Shown: positions 27,593-36,323, numbered from the stretch's first letter. The stretch: DNA of 64,000 bases from Verrucomicrobium sp. BvORR106 (GCF_000739655.1 NZ_BATR01000010.1:92636-156635), one strand, 5' to 3'. The notes: generated by a model from the sequence alone, not told the origin. Made by a program: numbers and translations.

Positions 27593-29586
27593 CTCCCAAG
27601 TTCCTTCAAAAGATCACCCTTGCCGCCGGCGGGCTTCTCGCCTGTGCCGCACCGGCCCTCCACGCCGCGCCGACCGTGACCCGTCTGAACCCACCGAGCC
27701 TGCTCTTCAGCTTCGGTGACGCCCAGCCTCCGTACATCTCTCGCTTCGCCCAGGGGCAGCGCTTTGACCTTCAGGCCACCGTAACTGCGGATGCCGGCCA
27801 GACGATCACCAGCGCCTCCTTCAAGGTGAACAACGTCACCGTCCCGGGCACCGTGACCGTGACCCCCACGGGCAATCCGAACCAGTTCAGCATGGTGCTG
27901 CGCGCTTATGCCGATGCCATCCCCGGCGTCAAGACGCTCTCCGTGACTGCCAACCAGACCGGCGGAGCCACCGCCACGGCCAATGGCAACTTTGAAATTG
28001 TGGCTACGACGCCCTCCGGCGGAGCCAGAAAGGCCAAGAACGTCATCCTCTTTATTGGGGACGGCACCGGCATTGCCCACCGCACCGCGGCCCGCATTGT
28101 CTCCAAAGGCGTGCAGATGGGCAAGGCCATCGAACCCATGTCCATCGACAAGCTGCCGTACACCGGCATCGTGATGACCCCGTCCTTGAACTCCATCGTC
28201 ACGGACTCCGCTCCCGGCGCAGCCTGCTACTCCACCGGCAACAAGTCCAACAACAACCAGGAAGGCGTCTTCCCGGATGACACGACGGACAAATGGGACA
28301 ACCCACGAGTGGAACACCTGGGCACCTACCTCGCCCGCGTGCAAGGCAAGGCCCTCGGGATCGTGACCACCGCAGATGTGGAAGACGCCACCCCTGCCTC
28401 CTTCGGCACCCACACCCAGGACCGCGGCGCCGGCACCGGCATCTGCGACATGTTCCTGGATGAAGCGACCGTGAAGTCCAACCTCCGCGTGCTCATGGGC
28501 GGCGGCCGCAAATGGTTCCTCCCTAGTGGCACCGCCGGTTCCGCTCGCGTGGGCAATACCACCGCCACGGGTGCAGACTACGTGTTGTCCCAGGAGCTCG
28601 CCACCGGATGGGGAGTGCCCGTGGGCCAGGCCGATGCAAGCCGCGATCTGATCAGTGCCTTCCAGTCCGCTGGTTTCGCCTATGCCCCCGACGCCACCAC
28701 TCTGGGCAGCATCCCGGGCAACACCACCAAGCTGCTGGGTCTCTTCAACAACGGCAACATGGACGTGGCACTGGACAAGATCACCGAGCGCCGCGGTGGC
28801 GCCTCCGTGGGAACCGTCGCCGACTTCCCTGACCAGCCCATGCTGGACGAGATGACGGAGAAGGCCCTCCAGGTGCTCAATCAGAACACGAAGGGTTTCT
28901 TCCTCATGGTAGAAGCCGCCTCCGTGGACAAGCAGGCCCACAACATGGACAGCGAACGCTGGATCCTCGAAGCCATCGAGCTTGACCGCGCCGTCGCCAA
29001 GGCCGTGGCCTTCCAGCAGGCCAATCCGGACACCCTCATCGTGGTGACCGCCGATCACGAGTGCGCCGGCATCAACATCATCGGTGCCAGCACCCTCACC
29101 AACGCCCAGCTCACGGGTCTTTCCGATGACAAGGGCACGGACGGTGTGAACGGCGCCATCAACGGCGCTTCCGGCAATTCCACGGACGGACAAGCCAAGC
29201 TGCGCACCGGCGTGGTGGGCACCTATGACGCCGCCCGCTTCCCTGAGTACCACCTCGAGAGCGATGGCTTCCCCACCACCATGGATGTGGACTACCGCGT
29301 GCTTATCGGCTACGCCGCCAACGGTGATCGCTTCGAAGACTGGCGCACCAATCCCCTGCCCAATGTGAGCCCCGCCACCCGCGACGTGGACGGCGACTTC
29401 TTCATCGCCGGCCAGGCCAGCGGCGCCGGAGCCTCCAGCGCCGTGCACACCGCCTCAGACATTCCCCTCTCCGCAGGCGGCCGCGGATCCAGCATCTTCA
29501 CCGGCGTCATGGATAACACGGACGTGTTCTTCAAGATGGTCCAGGCGGCCATCGCAGGGGTGAAGCTCACCTCCCTGGAAGACTAA
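27589..29586 (+). CDS. Alkaline phosphatase (PhoA superfamily), secreted
   Basis: A 665-residue protein with signal peptide (LAAGGLLACAAPALHAA). Residues about 30-145 form an extra Ig-like or CBM-like domain. The catalytic domain starts near 150 with NVILFIGDGTG (metal-binding Asp). The serine nucleophile lies in TDSAPGAACYSTGNKSNN (S207). Further metal ligands lie in FFLMVEAASVDKQAHNMD (about 440-457) and VVTADHECAG (D489, H490). The set is that of alkaline phosphatases, which release phosphate from monoesters outside the cytoplasm with zinc and magnesium. The protein is longer than E. coli PhoA (about 470) because of the N-terminal domain and an insertion (GGRKWFLPSG region). The start overlaps the upstream gene's stop in an ATGA. 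A strong terminator follows. Confidence 0.9.
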   Translation: MTPKFLQKITLAAGGLLACAAPALHAAPTVTRLNPPSLLFSFGDAQPPYISRFAQGQRFDLQATVTADAGQTITSASFKVNNVTVPGTVTVTPTGNPNQFSMVLRAYADAIPGVKTLSVTANQTGGATATANGNFEIVATTPSGGARKAKNVILFIGDGTGIAHRTAARIVSKGVQMGKAIEPMSIDKLPYTGIVMTPSLNSIVTDSAPGAACYSTGNKSNNNQEGVFPDDTTDKWDNPRVEHLGTYLARVQGKALGIVTTADVEDATPASFGTHTQDRGAGTGICDMFLDEATVKSNLRVLMGGGRKWFLPSGTAGSARVGNTTATGADYVLSQELATGWGVPVGQADASRDLISAFQSAGFAYAPDATTLGSIPGNTTKLLGLFNNGNMDVALDKITERRGGASVGTVADFPDQPMLDEMTEKALQVLNQNTKGFFLMVEAASVDKQAHNMDSERWILEAIELDRAVAKAVAFQQANPDTLIVVTADHECAGINIIGASTLTNAQLTGLSDDKGTDGVNGAINGASGNSTDGQAKLRTGVVGTYDAARFPEYHLESDGFPTTMDVDYRVLIGYAANGDRFEDWRTNPLPNVSPATRDVDGDFFIAGQASGAGASSAVHTASDIPLSAGGRGSSIFTGVMDNTDVFFKMVQAAIAGVKLTSLED

Positions 29587-29597
29587 GCCCTCTCCCG

Positions 29598-29632
29598 GCG
29601 CAGGGGCCTCAACACGGCCCCTGCGCTTTTTT
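29598..29632 (+). terminator. Rho-independent terminator of the phosphatase operon
   Basis: An 11-bp perfect stem (GCGCAGGGGCC / GGCCCCTGCGC), 7-base loop and six T directly after. It ends the two-gene operon and isolates the barrel gene at 29676. Confidence 0.93.
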
Positions 29633-29675
29633 CTGACCGGATATTTCCTCCATCCTCTTCCCCGTCCCTCTCGAA

Positions 29676-32558
29676 ATGAAGACTCCCATTTTCAGTCAGC
29701 TGCCGCAGTTCGCCGTCGGCATGCTTCTCACCACGGCCCTGGCCCCCGTCCTGAAAGCAGGCGAGCCAGCCAATGCGCCGGACAAGAACCCCAAGGCCGT
29801 CACCATCCAGGACCAATGGAGCCTGCCCGGCATCCTGGGCGGCGGCGTTAAAACCACCGGTGACTATACCGATGGCAATCTCTTCCTCGTGGTGCCGCTC
29901 TACAGCAGCCTGGGCCACGACAACGTCCTGGGCGGAGACGTCCTCTACATTCAGCCCTACTCCTCCTGGGGTGAGGGCGGCGAGGTAGCCGCGAGCCTCG
30001 GCCTCGGCTGGCGTCACCTCTTCAATGAGCAGCCCGTGACCGCCATCACCCGCCACGACGGACACCAGGCCGGTTTCATGGAAGAAGGCGCGTTTATTGG
30101 CGCGAACCTCTTCATCGACATGCTCGACACGGAGGCCAACAACCAGTTCTGGCAGCTTGGATTCGGCCTGGAGGCCGGCACGCGTTACATCGAAGCCCGG
30201 GCCAACTACTACCTCCCCCTCTCCGACCGCCAGCTCGCTGAGGAGTTCCGCACTCGCGAGACCTTCCAGAACAGGCGCAACAGCACGAGCAACAGCGTCA
30301 CCCCGCTGAACGATCCTTTTGCGACAGGCAACTCCATCCAGCAGGACGCCCTCTTCGCCACCCGTCAGACCACGACGACGACCACCACCACCATCGAGCG
30401 GCTCTTCCAGCGCTTCGAAGACGGTATGGAAGGCTGGGACGCGGAGGTGGCCGTGCTGGTCCCCGGTCTGGACCGCTACTTCGATCTCAAGGTGATCGGC
30501 GGCTACTACAGCTTCGACAACCAGCCCTTCGGCCCGCAGACCGGCGGCACGGGCAATGTCGAGGGCTGGAAGGTGGGGGCCGAGCTGCGCCCCGTGCCCG
30601 CCATCGTGCTCAACGCCACCTGGTATGAGGACGAACGTTTCGTGGGCGATGACTGGCTCTTCGGCTTCCGCATGGAAGTGCCCTTTGAGATGGGCGATCT
30701 GGGTGATGGCAAGGGCTTCTGGAGCCGCATCGGCGATGCCTTCCGCCCACGTCGCCGCCACTTGGCCGAGCGCATGGCCGAGCCCGTGCACCGCCAGAAC
30801 GCCGCGATCAAGATCGCGAGCGAGACGGAGAAAGCCGAGGAAAACGTCAGCACCCAGGTGAAGCGCGTAACCCGCGTGGTTTCCCAGAGCTCCCGGCGCC
30901 TCGTGCTCGCGGATGACATCGTCTTCGTGAACAATGGCTCCGCAACCGGCAACGGCATCCAGGCTGGCAGCAACGTCGGCGATGGCACGGCTGAGAAGCC
31001 GGTGGACACCGTCCAGAGCGGCGCGAACCTCGCCCAGGCCAGGAGCAACTCCAGCACCCGCGTCTGGAACGTGTACACCCAGGGCACGGCCACCGGCTAT
31101 GCGGAGAGCGTGGAAGCAACAACTGGCAGCGTGAACTTCATCGGCAGCGGCAAGCTGATTCAGGGCGTGGGCAACACCACCTTCGGCACCGGACCGGCTC
31201 CGCTGGTCAACGGCGGCTTCTACGCCACGAACATCGGCTTCTTCGGCCTCAACGGATATGAAGTGACCGGTGGCTTCCAGTCCCAGATCGAGAACCTGAA
31301 CGGCGTGCGTCTCTACAATGTGAGCCAGTTCGTGATCGACAGCAACTTCATCCACGATGTGGAAGTGGACGCGATCAATGTGGAGACCGATGCCGACGTG
31401 GTCTCGGTGGGTGACATCACCAACAACACGATTGAGAATGCAGGCAGCTACGGCCTGCACCTCGATTCCTACGGCGCTTCCTGGCTGGACGTCCTGGTGG
31501 AAGGCAACTCGTTTGGCGGTTCCGTTTCGGACCACGTGAACGCCACCAGCCACGATGTGTCCACGTTCGACCTCTACATCACAAACAACTCGTTCAGCGG
31601 CGGCTCCGCCAATGCCCTCAGCATTGGTTCCACGAACCTGTCCGAGTTCTACTTCACCGGCGGTGGCAACATCATCGACGGCGGCGTGAGTGGGTACTAT
31701 TTCCTCGCTGACGCCGGTTCCTTCATGGACGCCGCCGTTTTCGGCGATCAGATCCTGAATGTCAGCGACGACGGCGTCTATGCAGAGTCCAACTCTACCG
31801 ACGACACCGAGTTCGCCACCCTCTGGCTGACGCTCGAAGGCAACACCTTCAACGGTGCTGGCAACAACTACGTCGAGACCAACGCCTACGGCTTCTCCGT
31901 GATGGACTTCACCGCCACGGCCAACCAGTTCAACAGCGCCACGGGCGATGCCATCCGGGTGACCGCAGACGGCCAGTCTGACGTGACTTTCACGGCTGAC
32001 AGCAACATCATCCGGGATCAGCTCGGCAACGGCATCCACGTGGTGCACACCACTGCTGCCAACATGATCGCGACGATCACCAACAACGTGATCAGCAACA
32101 GCGCCCAGAACGGCATCCTGGTGGAGAGCATCAGCATCTACTTCGGCGTGGGTCCGATCCCCACTCTGAATGTGACGATCACGGGCAACCAGATCAACGG
32201 CACCTCCGGCGGTTCCGCCCTGGTGTTGAGCACCGTGGACGCCGGTAACATCCAGGGGACCATCAGCAACAACACCATCACCGATGCCGCCTCCCACGGG
32301 GTGGAAGTGCTGGTGGACAACTTTGTTGAAGGCACCGGGGTGAACGTCCTGTTCGACTCGAACGTCATCCGCAACAGCTTTAGCGACGGCATCAACCTCA
32401 CGAACAACAGCGATGGCGTGCTGAACTTCAGCGGCAGCCTCAGCAACACTGTGACGGGTTCTGGAGACAACACCCTGCGTTCCACCGGCACGCTGACCAC
32501 GCCCTCCGGCATCCTGTTCATCAACGGGAGCCAGGTGAACCTGCCGGCCAGCTTCTGA
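29676..32558 (+). CDS. Inverse-autotransporter-like outer-membrane protein with irregular beta-helix passenger
   Basis: A 960-residue paralogue of the protein at 22521-26258. The signal peptide ends near LAPVLKA. The barrel half is strongly conserved: GVKTTGDYTDGNLFLVVPLY, DMLDTEANNQFWQLGFGLEA, ARANYYLPLSDRQL, GYYSFDNQPFGPQTGGTGNV and RRRHLAERM. A threonine run (TTTTTTT before IERLF) is a low-complexity spot. The passenger begins with FVNNGSATGNG and GDGTAEKPVDTV, a common beta-helix start, and continues with Asn-rich rungs (ITNNTIENAGSYGLHL, ISNNTITDAASHGVEV). Unlike its paralogue it lacks the regular acidic repeat unit. Barrel-first layout suggests an inverse-autotransporter surface protein. 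It lies between two terminators, so it is a single-gene unit. Confidence 0.8.
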   Translation: MKTPIFSQLPQFAVGMLLTTALAPVLKAGEPANAPDKNPKAVTIQDQWSLPGILGGGVKTTGDYTDGNLFLVVPLYSSLGHDNVLGGDVLYIQPYSSWGEGGEVAASLGLGWRHLFNEQPVTAITRHDGHQAGFMEEGAFIGANLFIDMLDTEANNQFWQLGFGLEAGTRYIEARANYYLPLSDRQLAEEFRTRETFQNRRNSTSNSVTPLNDPFATGNSIQQDALFATRQTTTTTTTTIERLFQRFEDGMEGWDAEVAVLVPGLDRYFDLKVIGGYYSFDNQPFGPQTGGTGNVEGWKVGAELRPVPAIVLNATWYEDERFVGDDWLFGFRMEVPFEMGDLGDGKGFWSRIGDAFRPRRRHLAERMAEPVHRQNAAIKIASETEKAEENVSTQVKRVTRVVSQSSRRLVLADDIVFVNNGSATGNGIQAGSNVGDGTAEKPVDTVQSGANLAQARSNSSTRVWNVYTQGTATGYAESVEATTGSVNFIGSGKLIQGVGNTTFGTGPAPLVNGGFYATNIGFFGLNGYEVTGGFQSQIENLNGVRLYNVSQFVIDSNFIHDVEVDAINVETDADVVSVGDITNNTIENAGSYGLHLDSYGASWLDVLVEGNSFGGSVSDHVNATSHDVSTFDLYITNNSFSGGSANALSIGSTNLSEFYFTGGGNIIDGGVSGYYFLADAGSFMDAAVFGDQILNVSDDGVYAESNSTDDTEFATLWLTLEGNTFNGAGNNYVETNAYGFSVMDFTATANQFNSATGDAIRVTADGQSDVTFTADSNIIRDQLGNGIHVVHTTAANMIATITNNVISNSAQNGILVESISIYFGVGPIPTLNVTITGNQINGTSGGSALVLSTVDAGNIQGTISNNTITDAASHGVEVLVDNFVEGTGVNVLFDSNVIRNSFSDGINLTNNSDGVLNFSGSLSNTVTGSGDNTLRSTGTLTTPSGILFINGSQVNLPASF

Positions 32559-32608
32559 TCGTCATCGCCGCGATCGTTCTAGAATTCCACCCAAACGGAA
32601 ACACCACT

Positions 32609-32648
32609 GCGCCCCCGGGAGGCTCTGCCTTTCCCGGGGGCGCTTCTT
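32609..32648 (+). terminator. Rho-independent terminator of the second barrel gene
   Basis: A 12-bp perfect stem (GCGCCCCCGGGA / TCCCGGGGGCGC) with an 11-base loop, then TTCTTT. It lies 50 bases after the stop at 32558. Confidence 0.88.
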
Positions 32649-32705
32649 TGTGGAGGCCTCCATTTTGTCATCGCCAAGAGGGGACCAGAGGGGGATGATG
32701 GCGGC

Positions 32706-33089
32706 ATGACGGCCGGACGAATCTTCACCAAACACTTTGTGGTGCGCCCTCAGGACCTGAACCACGCCGGCACCGCCTTTGGCGGCACCATGATGGCCCA
32801 TGCCGATGAGCTCGCTTTCATCGCCGCCACCCTGACTTATCCCGGCTGCACTTTTGTGACCAAGGTCTTCCGCGAGTTCAATTTCATCCACGGCGCGGTC
32901 GAGGGGGACATCGTCCAGATTGAGGCCGAAGTGCTCCAGAAGGGCCGCAGCTCTGTCAGGGTCGGAGTGAAGGCCAGTCATGCCATCACCCACCGCGAGT
33001 TGTTTCAAACCGAGGCCGTGCTGGTGAATGCGCGCGGCGGGAAGAGCGTGACGATTCCGGAGGGGGAGGGCAGCAGTAACCCAAAGTAG
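32706..33089 (+). CDS. Hotdog-fold acyl-CoA thioesterase
   Basis: A 127-residue protein, the usual size for a single hotdog domain. The motif LNHAGTAFGGTMMAHADELA (residues about 18-37) matches the catalytic helix of YciA/BFIT-type acyl-CoA thioesterases, in which the conserved Asp (here D34 region) acts on the thioester. Further family lines are FVTKVFREFNFIHGAVEGD and VQIEAEVLQKGRSSVRVGV. The expected reaction is hydrolysis of acyl-CoA in the cytoplasm; chain preference cannot be read from the sequence. It stands alone, after a terminator and before a repeat-rich stretch. Confidence 0.85.
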   Translation: MTAGRIFTKHFVVRPQDLNHAGTAFGGTMMAHADELAFIAATLTYPGCTFVTKVFREFNFIHGAVEGDIVQIEAEVLQKGRSSVRVGVKASHAITHRELFQTEAVLVNARGGKSVTIPEGEGSSNPK

Positions 33090-33191
33090 TGCCGGGCTTC
33101 AGCCTGCCTTTGTATGACGTAGATGGCGCGAATGAACAGGCTGAAGCCTGTGACTACTTTGCTTCGCGAGAGTATGCGTCCACCACTCGAC

Positions 33192-33324
33192 CAAGGAGTG
33201 GCGGTTTGTGCTTGCACAACCGCCGATGGTGAACGGAGCGATTGGTGAGCCATTGCGATACCGCACCTCACCGCCCACCACGCTGTAGGGCAAGCGCTCC
33301 GCTTGCCGCGAACGGCCCCTGACT
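33192..33324. repeat. Dispersed hairpin repeat plus GGGCAAGCGCTCCGCTTGCC block, upstream copy
   Basis: Bases 33192-33272 (CAAGGAGTGGCGGTTTGTGC ... ATTGGTGAGCCATTGCGATA) recur almost unchanged at 34275-34358. Bases 33285-33323 (TGTAGGGCAAGCGCTCCGCT ... CGAACGG.CCTGAC) recur at 34597-34635. The two copies bracket the orphan gene at 33534-34208. The rest of 33090-33533 holds a small palindromic pair (GGCTTCAGCCTGCCTTTGT / AACAGGCTGAAGCCTGTGAC) and no gene. Confidence 0.8.
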
Positions 33325-33533
33325 GAGGCAACCGAGGCGGTCGCCCTACAGGAGCCTTAAGTGTGCTTGGACGCGAAAGGGCGAGGAGTCCTCATGGGCC
33401 GTTTGGTCGGAACCGGGACAGGAATGTCCCTCGCTCCTTTTACTGACCTGAGCGCCCCAGGGGGGTCGAGTCTTGTGTCTTCTTCGGCACCCTATCTTCT
33501 TGCACTCATCCTTCACGCGGAGAAGATGGCTCC

Positions 33534-34208
33534 ATGAAGTTCTTCACAGTCTGGGTCATAAAAGGTCTTTCCCTTTCCCAATTGCGGGAGGCAATCGAAC
33601 AGACAATAACGGAAAATCCTCATTTGGCCACCGAGCGAACTCCTTCAGACAATATCTGGAATATTGGCGATCTTTCTGCAGGCATGAATGAGAAGTCCGG
33701 GCTCTTGACGCTGTGGCTAAGTCCCGAAGCAGGCTTAAGGTCTCCTACCTTCGAGTTATTCAGAACCAAGAATCTCGACTTCCTGGCAATCACTTTCATG
33801 GACGATGATTGCTGGAGCTATGCATTAACACAGGCTGGAAAACCCGTTGATAGGTTTGCCACGTTGCCAGATCATGACACCCCCTTTGAACTACGCGACA
33901 CCGTCAAAGGTGATCCTGCCAAGCTGGAAGCCGTGCTAGGCATCGATCCGAAAGTGAGCACCAAATACTTGCGTTGGTGGCGCACTCCCCAAGATACGAC
34001 GGGATGGTCTGAAGAAAAAGAGGATGAGTACTTCGACCAACTGGACAATTTGGACAATCCACCCGGAAAGGCGAATGAAGGCGACGAGGCTGAATATGGA
34101 GACGCATGGCAAATGCTCGATTTTGTAAGGGCCATCGGAGGTTTGTGGCCCCCTAAGAACGACGGCCGCTGGATACAGTACAAACTGCAAAAGGCGACGA
34201 AAGGATGA
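33534..34208 (+). CDS. Hypothetical protein, orphan gene between repeats
   Basis: A 224-residue protein with no signal peptide or membrane segment, so probably cytoplasmic. GGAGAAG nine bases before the ATG is one of the few clear ribosome binding sites here. The protein is acidic and rich in Trp (WSYAL, YLRWWRTP, GLWPPKNDGRW). Visible lines are LDFLAITFMDDDCWSYALTQ, GKPVDRFATLPDHD and GDAWQMLDFVRAIGG. I recognise no family; the FMDDDCWSYALTQAGKPVDR pattern resembles uncharacterised proteins sometimes found with polymorphic-toxin or immunity genes, but that is a weak impression. Codon use is less GC-rich than in neighbours, and similar repeat copies lie on both sides, which suggests recent acquisition. 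Confidence 0.65.
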   Translation: MKFFTVWVIKGLSLSQLREAIEQTITENPHLATERTPSDNIWNIGDLSAGMNEKSGLLTLWLSPEAGLRSPTFELFRTKNLDFLAITFMDDDCWSYALTQAGKPVDRFATLPDHDTPFELRDTVKGDPAKLEAVLGIDPKVSTKYLRWWRTPQDTTGWSEEKEDEYFDQLDNLDNPPGKANEGDEAEYGDAWQMLDFVRAIGGLWPPKNDGRWIQYKLQKATKG

Positions 34209-34274
34209 CGGCGAACTGCGAATGCCGAGCAGAAGCTCTGCACACCTCTGCAGGCTGCGACGCAAGCATGCCCC

Positions 34275-34358
34275 CCAAGGAGTGGCGGTTTGTGCTTGCA
34301 CAACCGCCGATGGTGAACGGAGCGATTGGTGAGCCATTGCGATACCGCAACTCACCAC
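34275..34358. repeat. Dispersed hairpin repeat, downstream copy
   Basis: A direct copy of 33192-33272 with few differences, in the same orientation, 67 bases after the stop of the orphan gene. The core hairpin is GCGGTTTGTGC / GCACAACCGC. Confidence 0.85.
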
Positions 34359-34426
34359 CCAGCGCCCTCATCGGGAAGTTGGCTTGTCGACTTTGACGAT
34401 CTGATGGTGTCCCAGCCCGGATTGCC

Positions 34427-34635
34427 CGATGCCGGAGGCATCAAAGCCATTAGCCGGACGGTTGAAGGAGCGTAGCGACTGATACCTCCGGAAGTTCAGA
34501 GTCAGTGTTGCATCCCGAAGCGGATGCCAGCGACGTCGCCTCTGGCATCTCAACTTCCCTGGAACACTGTTCCGATTTTAATCGGTTATTGACGCTGTAG
34601 GGCAAGCGCTCCGCTTGCCGCGAACGGCTCCTGAC
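34427..34635. repeat. Dispersed palindromic repeat, GATGCCGGAGGCATCA family
   Basis: A full copy of the element found inverted at about 21990-22224: GATGCCGGAGGCATCA, CCATTAGCCGGAC, GGTTGAAGGAGCGTAGCGAC, CCTCCGGAAG, a GGATGCCAGCGACGTCGCC block, GTTCCGATTTTAATCGG and the GGGCAAGCGCTCCGCTTGCC hairpin. No coding potential is evident. Confidence 0.85.
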
Positions 34636-34782
34636 GCGACACTCGAAACAGATGTCCAGTTGAGAAGAAGGCGAACATCAGGGGTCATTCGACTGACGAG
34701 CTGAAGCTCTGCACTACTTTGCGGGAGCGTTGCTCAAAGCAGTGATAGGCCTTAGCCTGTCGTTGTGTGACGTTGATAACAC

Positions 34783-34982
34783 GACTGAGCGGGGCTGGGA
34801 ACCCCCGCCTCCTTTATTGCGAGAAGGGCGTGCGAAGGGAGGCCTGGAAACGTGTTGCTGTAGCAACCAGGCCGACTGAAGTCGGCACTCCAACAATGCC
34901 CGCTCCGCCAACGCAATAGATACCTCGAACCCCAACTGACGCACTGACGCACTGACGCACTGACGCACTGACGCACTGACGC
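34783..34982. repeat. Composite repeat ending in a six-unit 8-bp tandem array
   Basis: Bases 34783-34815 (GACTGAGCGGGGCTGGGAAC, CCCCGCCTCCT) recur inverted at 52346-52378. Bases 34866-34982 match 7885-7974: GCCGACTGAAGTCGG, ACTCCAAC, CCTCGAACCCC, then six perfect units of ACTGACGC at 34935-34982 (three at the other site). The array ends nine bases before the stop of the gene at 34992. No gene is seen in 34636-34991. Confidence 0.8.
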
Positions 34983-34991
34983 ACCGGCCAC

Positions 34992-35462
34992 CTAATCCTT
35001 CACCTCGCTCCACCGGATGTTCCGCCTTACGCCCACCACATGGAAATAATCATCCGAGTTCTGGATGTACCCCTGGGCATCAATGGTCATGCCTTCTGCC
35101 ACAAGGCGGCTGCGCTGCACATTGGACAATTCCGTCTCCATGTTCTGACTGATCCGAGCGTCGGCACTCACCACCCGATGCCAGGGCAATACGGCGGACT
35201 CTTCCTCCGTCAGGTGGCTCATCACCGTGGCCACGTGTCTTGCCACCACATTCATGTGCACCGCGATGCTACCGTAGGTGGTGAACTTCCCTGCCGGAAT
35301 CAATGCCACCAGACGAATGACCTCCGCCCGGATCCGGGTAAACGCCGCCGACCGCACCTTGGGTTTGGCCTTGGCTTTTGATTTCGGCTTCTTCTTAACT
35401 ACCGGCTCTTCTTCCGATGGCGATGGGGACCGTCGTTGGGGCATGCTTGCCCAAGTCTTCAC
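34992..35462 (-). CDS. Alkyltransferase-like protein (ATL; MGMT DNA-binding domain without the acceptor cysteine)
   Basis: A 156-residue protein. Residues 1-38 are low complexity and lysine-rich (KKKPKSKAKAKPK). The rest matches the DNA-binding domain of O6-alkylguanine-DNA alkyltransferases: IPAGKFTTYGSIAVHM, the helix-turn-helix VARHVATVMSHL, and the active-site line LPWHRVVSADARIS. The methyl-accepting Cys of PCHR is replaced by Trp (W94), the hallmark of ATL proteins such as E. coli YbaZ. ATLs bind alkylated guanine and hand the lesion to nucleotide excision repair instead of repairing it directly. The gene is last in a minus-strand group headed by an ECF sigma factor, hinting at stress-linked expression (inference). 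An in-frame internal Met at residue 7 is an alternative start. Confidence 0.85.
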   Translation of the reverse strand: MKTWASMPQRRSPSPSEEEPVVKKKPKSKAKAKPKVRSAAFTRIRAEVIRLVALIPAGKFTTYGSIAVHMNVVARHVATVMSHLTEEESAVLPWHRVVSADARISQNMETELSNVQRSRLVAEGMTIDAQGYIQNSDDYFHVVGVRRNIRWSEVKD

Positions 35463-35517
35463 AGAACGGACTCTCTCGCAACCCTTATCCCTTGACCCTC
35501 TTCCCTTCTCCCTCTCC

Positions 35518-35937
35518 CTACGGTACCGTCGCCGGCCCCAGCTTCTCCGTCCGGCCGGAAAGCTCCTTCCAGCGCCGGTAGGTGTCCTGTTTGATCTTGT
35601 CGAACTCCGCGTTCTGCTCCGGGGTGAGGTGCTTGGCGATGTCGCTGTGCGTCACCTCCAGTTCGAGGAGGATGTTCTCCACCGCATCCGCCACGATCCC
35701 GTGAAAACGCTCTCCGGTCTTGTCCAGAATGGGGCGAATCTCCTGCCGCTGCTGCGGGGTGAGCTTGAGCCGGCGCTGGAATTCGCCCATGCGGGCGTCG
35801 CCCCAGCGCTTCAAGGCAGAGCGCTCGGTCAGAGCTTTTTTCACCCCTTGGAGTGTGACCACGACACCAGAGAGAGCGCCGGCCCCAAAGATGGCGGTCA
35901 TGCCGAGCACAAGCTTCCAGTGGCGGAAAATCTTCAT
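35518..35937 (-). CDS. CpxP/Spy-like periplasmic protein
   Basis: A 139-residue protein with an N-terminal membrane segment or uncleaved signal (LVLGMTAIFGAGALSGVVV, about residues 9-27). The rest is predicted helical and carries two LT..Q-type motifs, LTPQQRQEIRPIL and LTPEQNAEFDKIK, the signature of the CpxP/Spy/CnrR-like sensor and chaperone family. Such proteins lie in the periplasm and sense or buffer envelope stress. It follows the small membrane protein gene by 15 bases within the ECF sigma operon. That setting fits a role in the same stress response; the ligand is unknown. Confidence 0.65.
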   Translation of the reverse strand: MKIFRHWKLVLGMTAIFGAGALSGVVVTLQGVKKALTERSALKRWGDARMGEFQRRLKLTPQQRQEIRPILDKTGERFHGIVADAVENILLELEVTHSDIAKHLTPEQNAEFDKIKQDTYRRWKELSGRTEKLGPATVP

Positions 35938-35952
35938 GAGGGGAAGGACGAA

Positions 35953-36261
35953 TTAAGGAGCGGAAAACGTGTTCATGAAAGTACCCGCCAGGGCCGTGTC
36001 GCCGTTCCAAAGGCCCAGGAGGAGGTCGTAGTTCAAGGCCACGGCAGCGAAGGTGATGGCCATGGCGATGGCAGCCCCGCGCCAGGCAAACGTTTCCCGA
36101 GTGCGCCAGATGCCCGCCTCAAGCTCGGCCAAGCCAGCCTGCCAGCCTGCCATCACACGGGTGGCAAAGCCGTACGGCAGGGTCTCGTCCTCCGCCGGGG
36201 CCTGAGCCGCATGGCGGGCCAGCCGAGTCCAGGGCGATGAGTTGCGAGGGGCGTCGTTCAT
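35953..36261 (-). CDS. Small membrane protein in ECF sigma operon, possible anti-sigma partner
   Basis: A 102-residue protein with a soluble N-terminus of about 60 residues and one membrane segment at about 62-83 (AWRGAAIAMAITFAAVALNY), then a short tail. No zinc-binding anti-sigma motif (H..C..C) is seen. It lies 62 bases after the ECF sigma gene and 15 bases before the CpxP-like gene. Genes in this position often encode membrane anti-sigma factors, so that is the leading hypothesis, by context only. I do not recognise the family. Confidence 0.55.
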   Translation of the reverse strand: MNDAPRNSSPWTRLARHAAQAPAEDETLPYGFATRVMAGWQAGLAELEAGIWRTRETFAWRGAAIAMAITFAAVALNYDLLLGLWNGDTALAGTFMNTFSAP

Positions 36262-36323
36262 AAAGTCTCTGTGTCTCTGTTCTATCTATATAGCGAAAGG
36301 AGTCCGAAAATCCGCAGGGGTTG

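Noticed and set aside
29583..32297. Long minus-strand open frame opposite the second barrel protein
   Set aside because: It runs across a plus-strand terminator and the conserved barrel coding sequence; His/Val/Ala-rich shadow.
34935..34982. Possible CRISPR array
   Set aside because: The repeat unit is 8 bp with no spacers; it is a simple tandem repeat.
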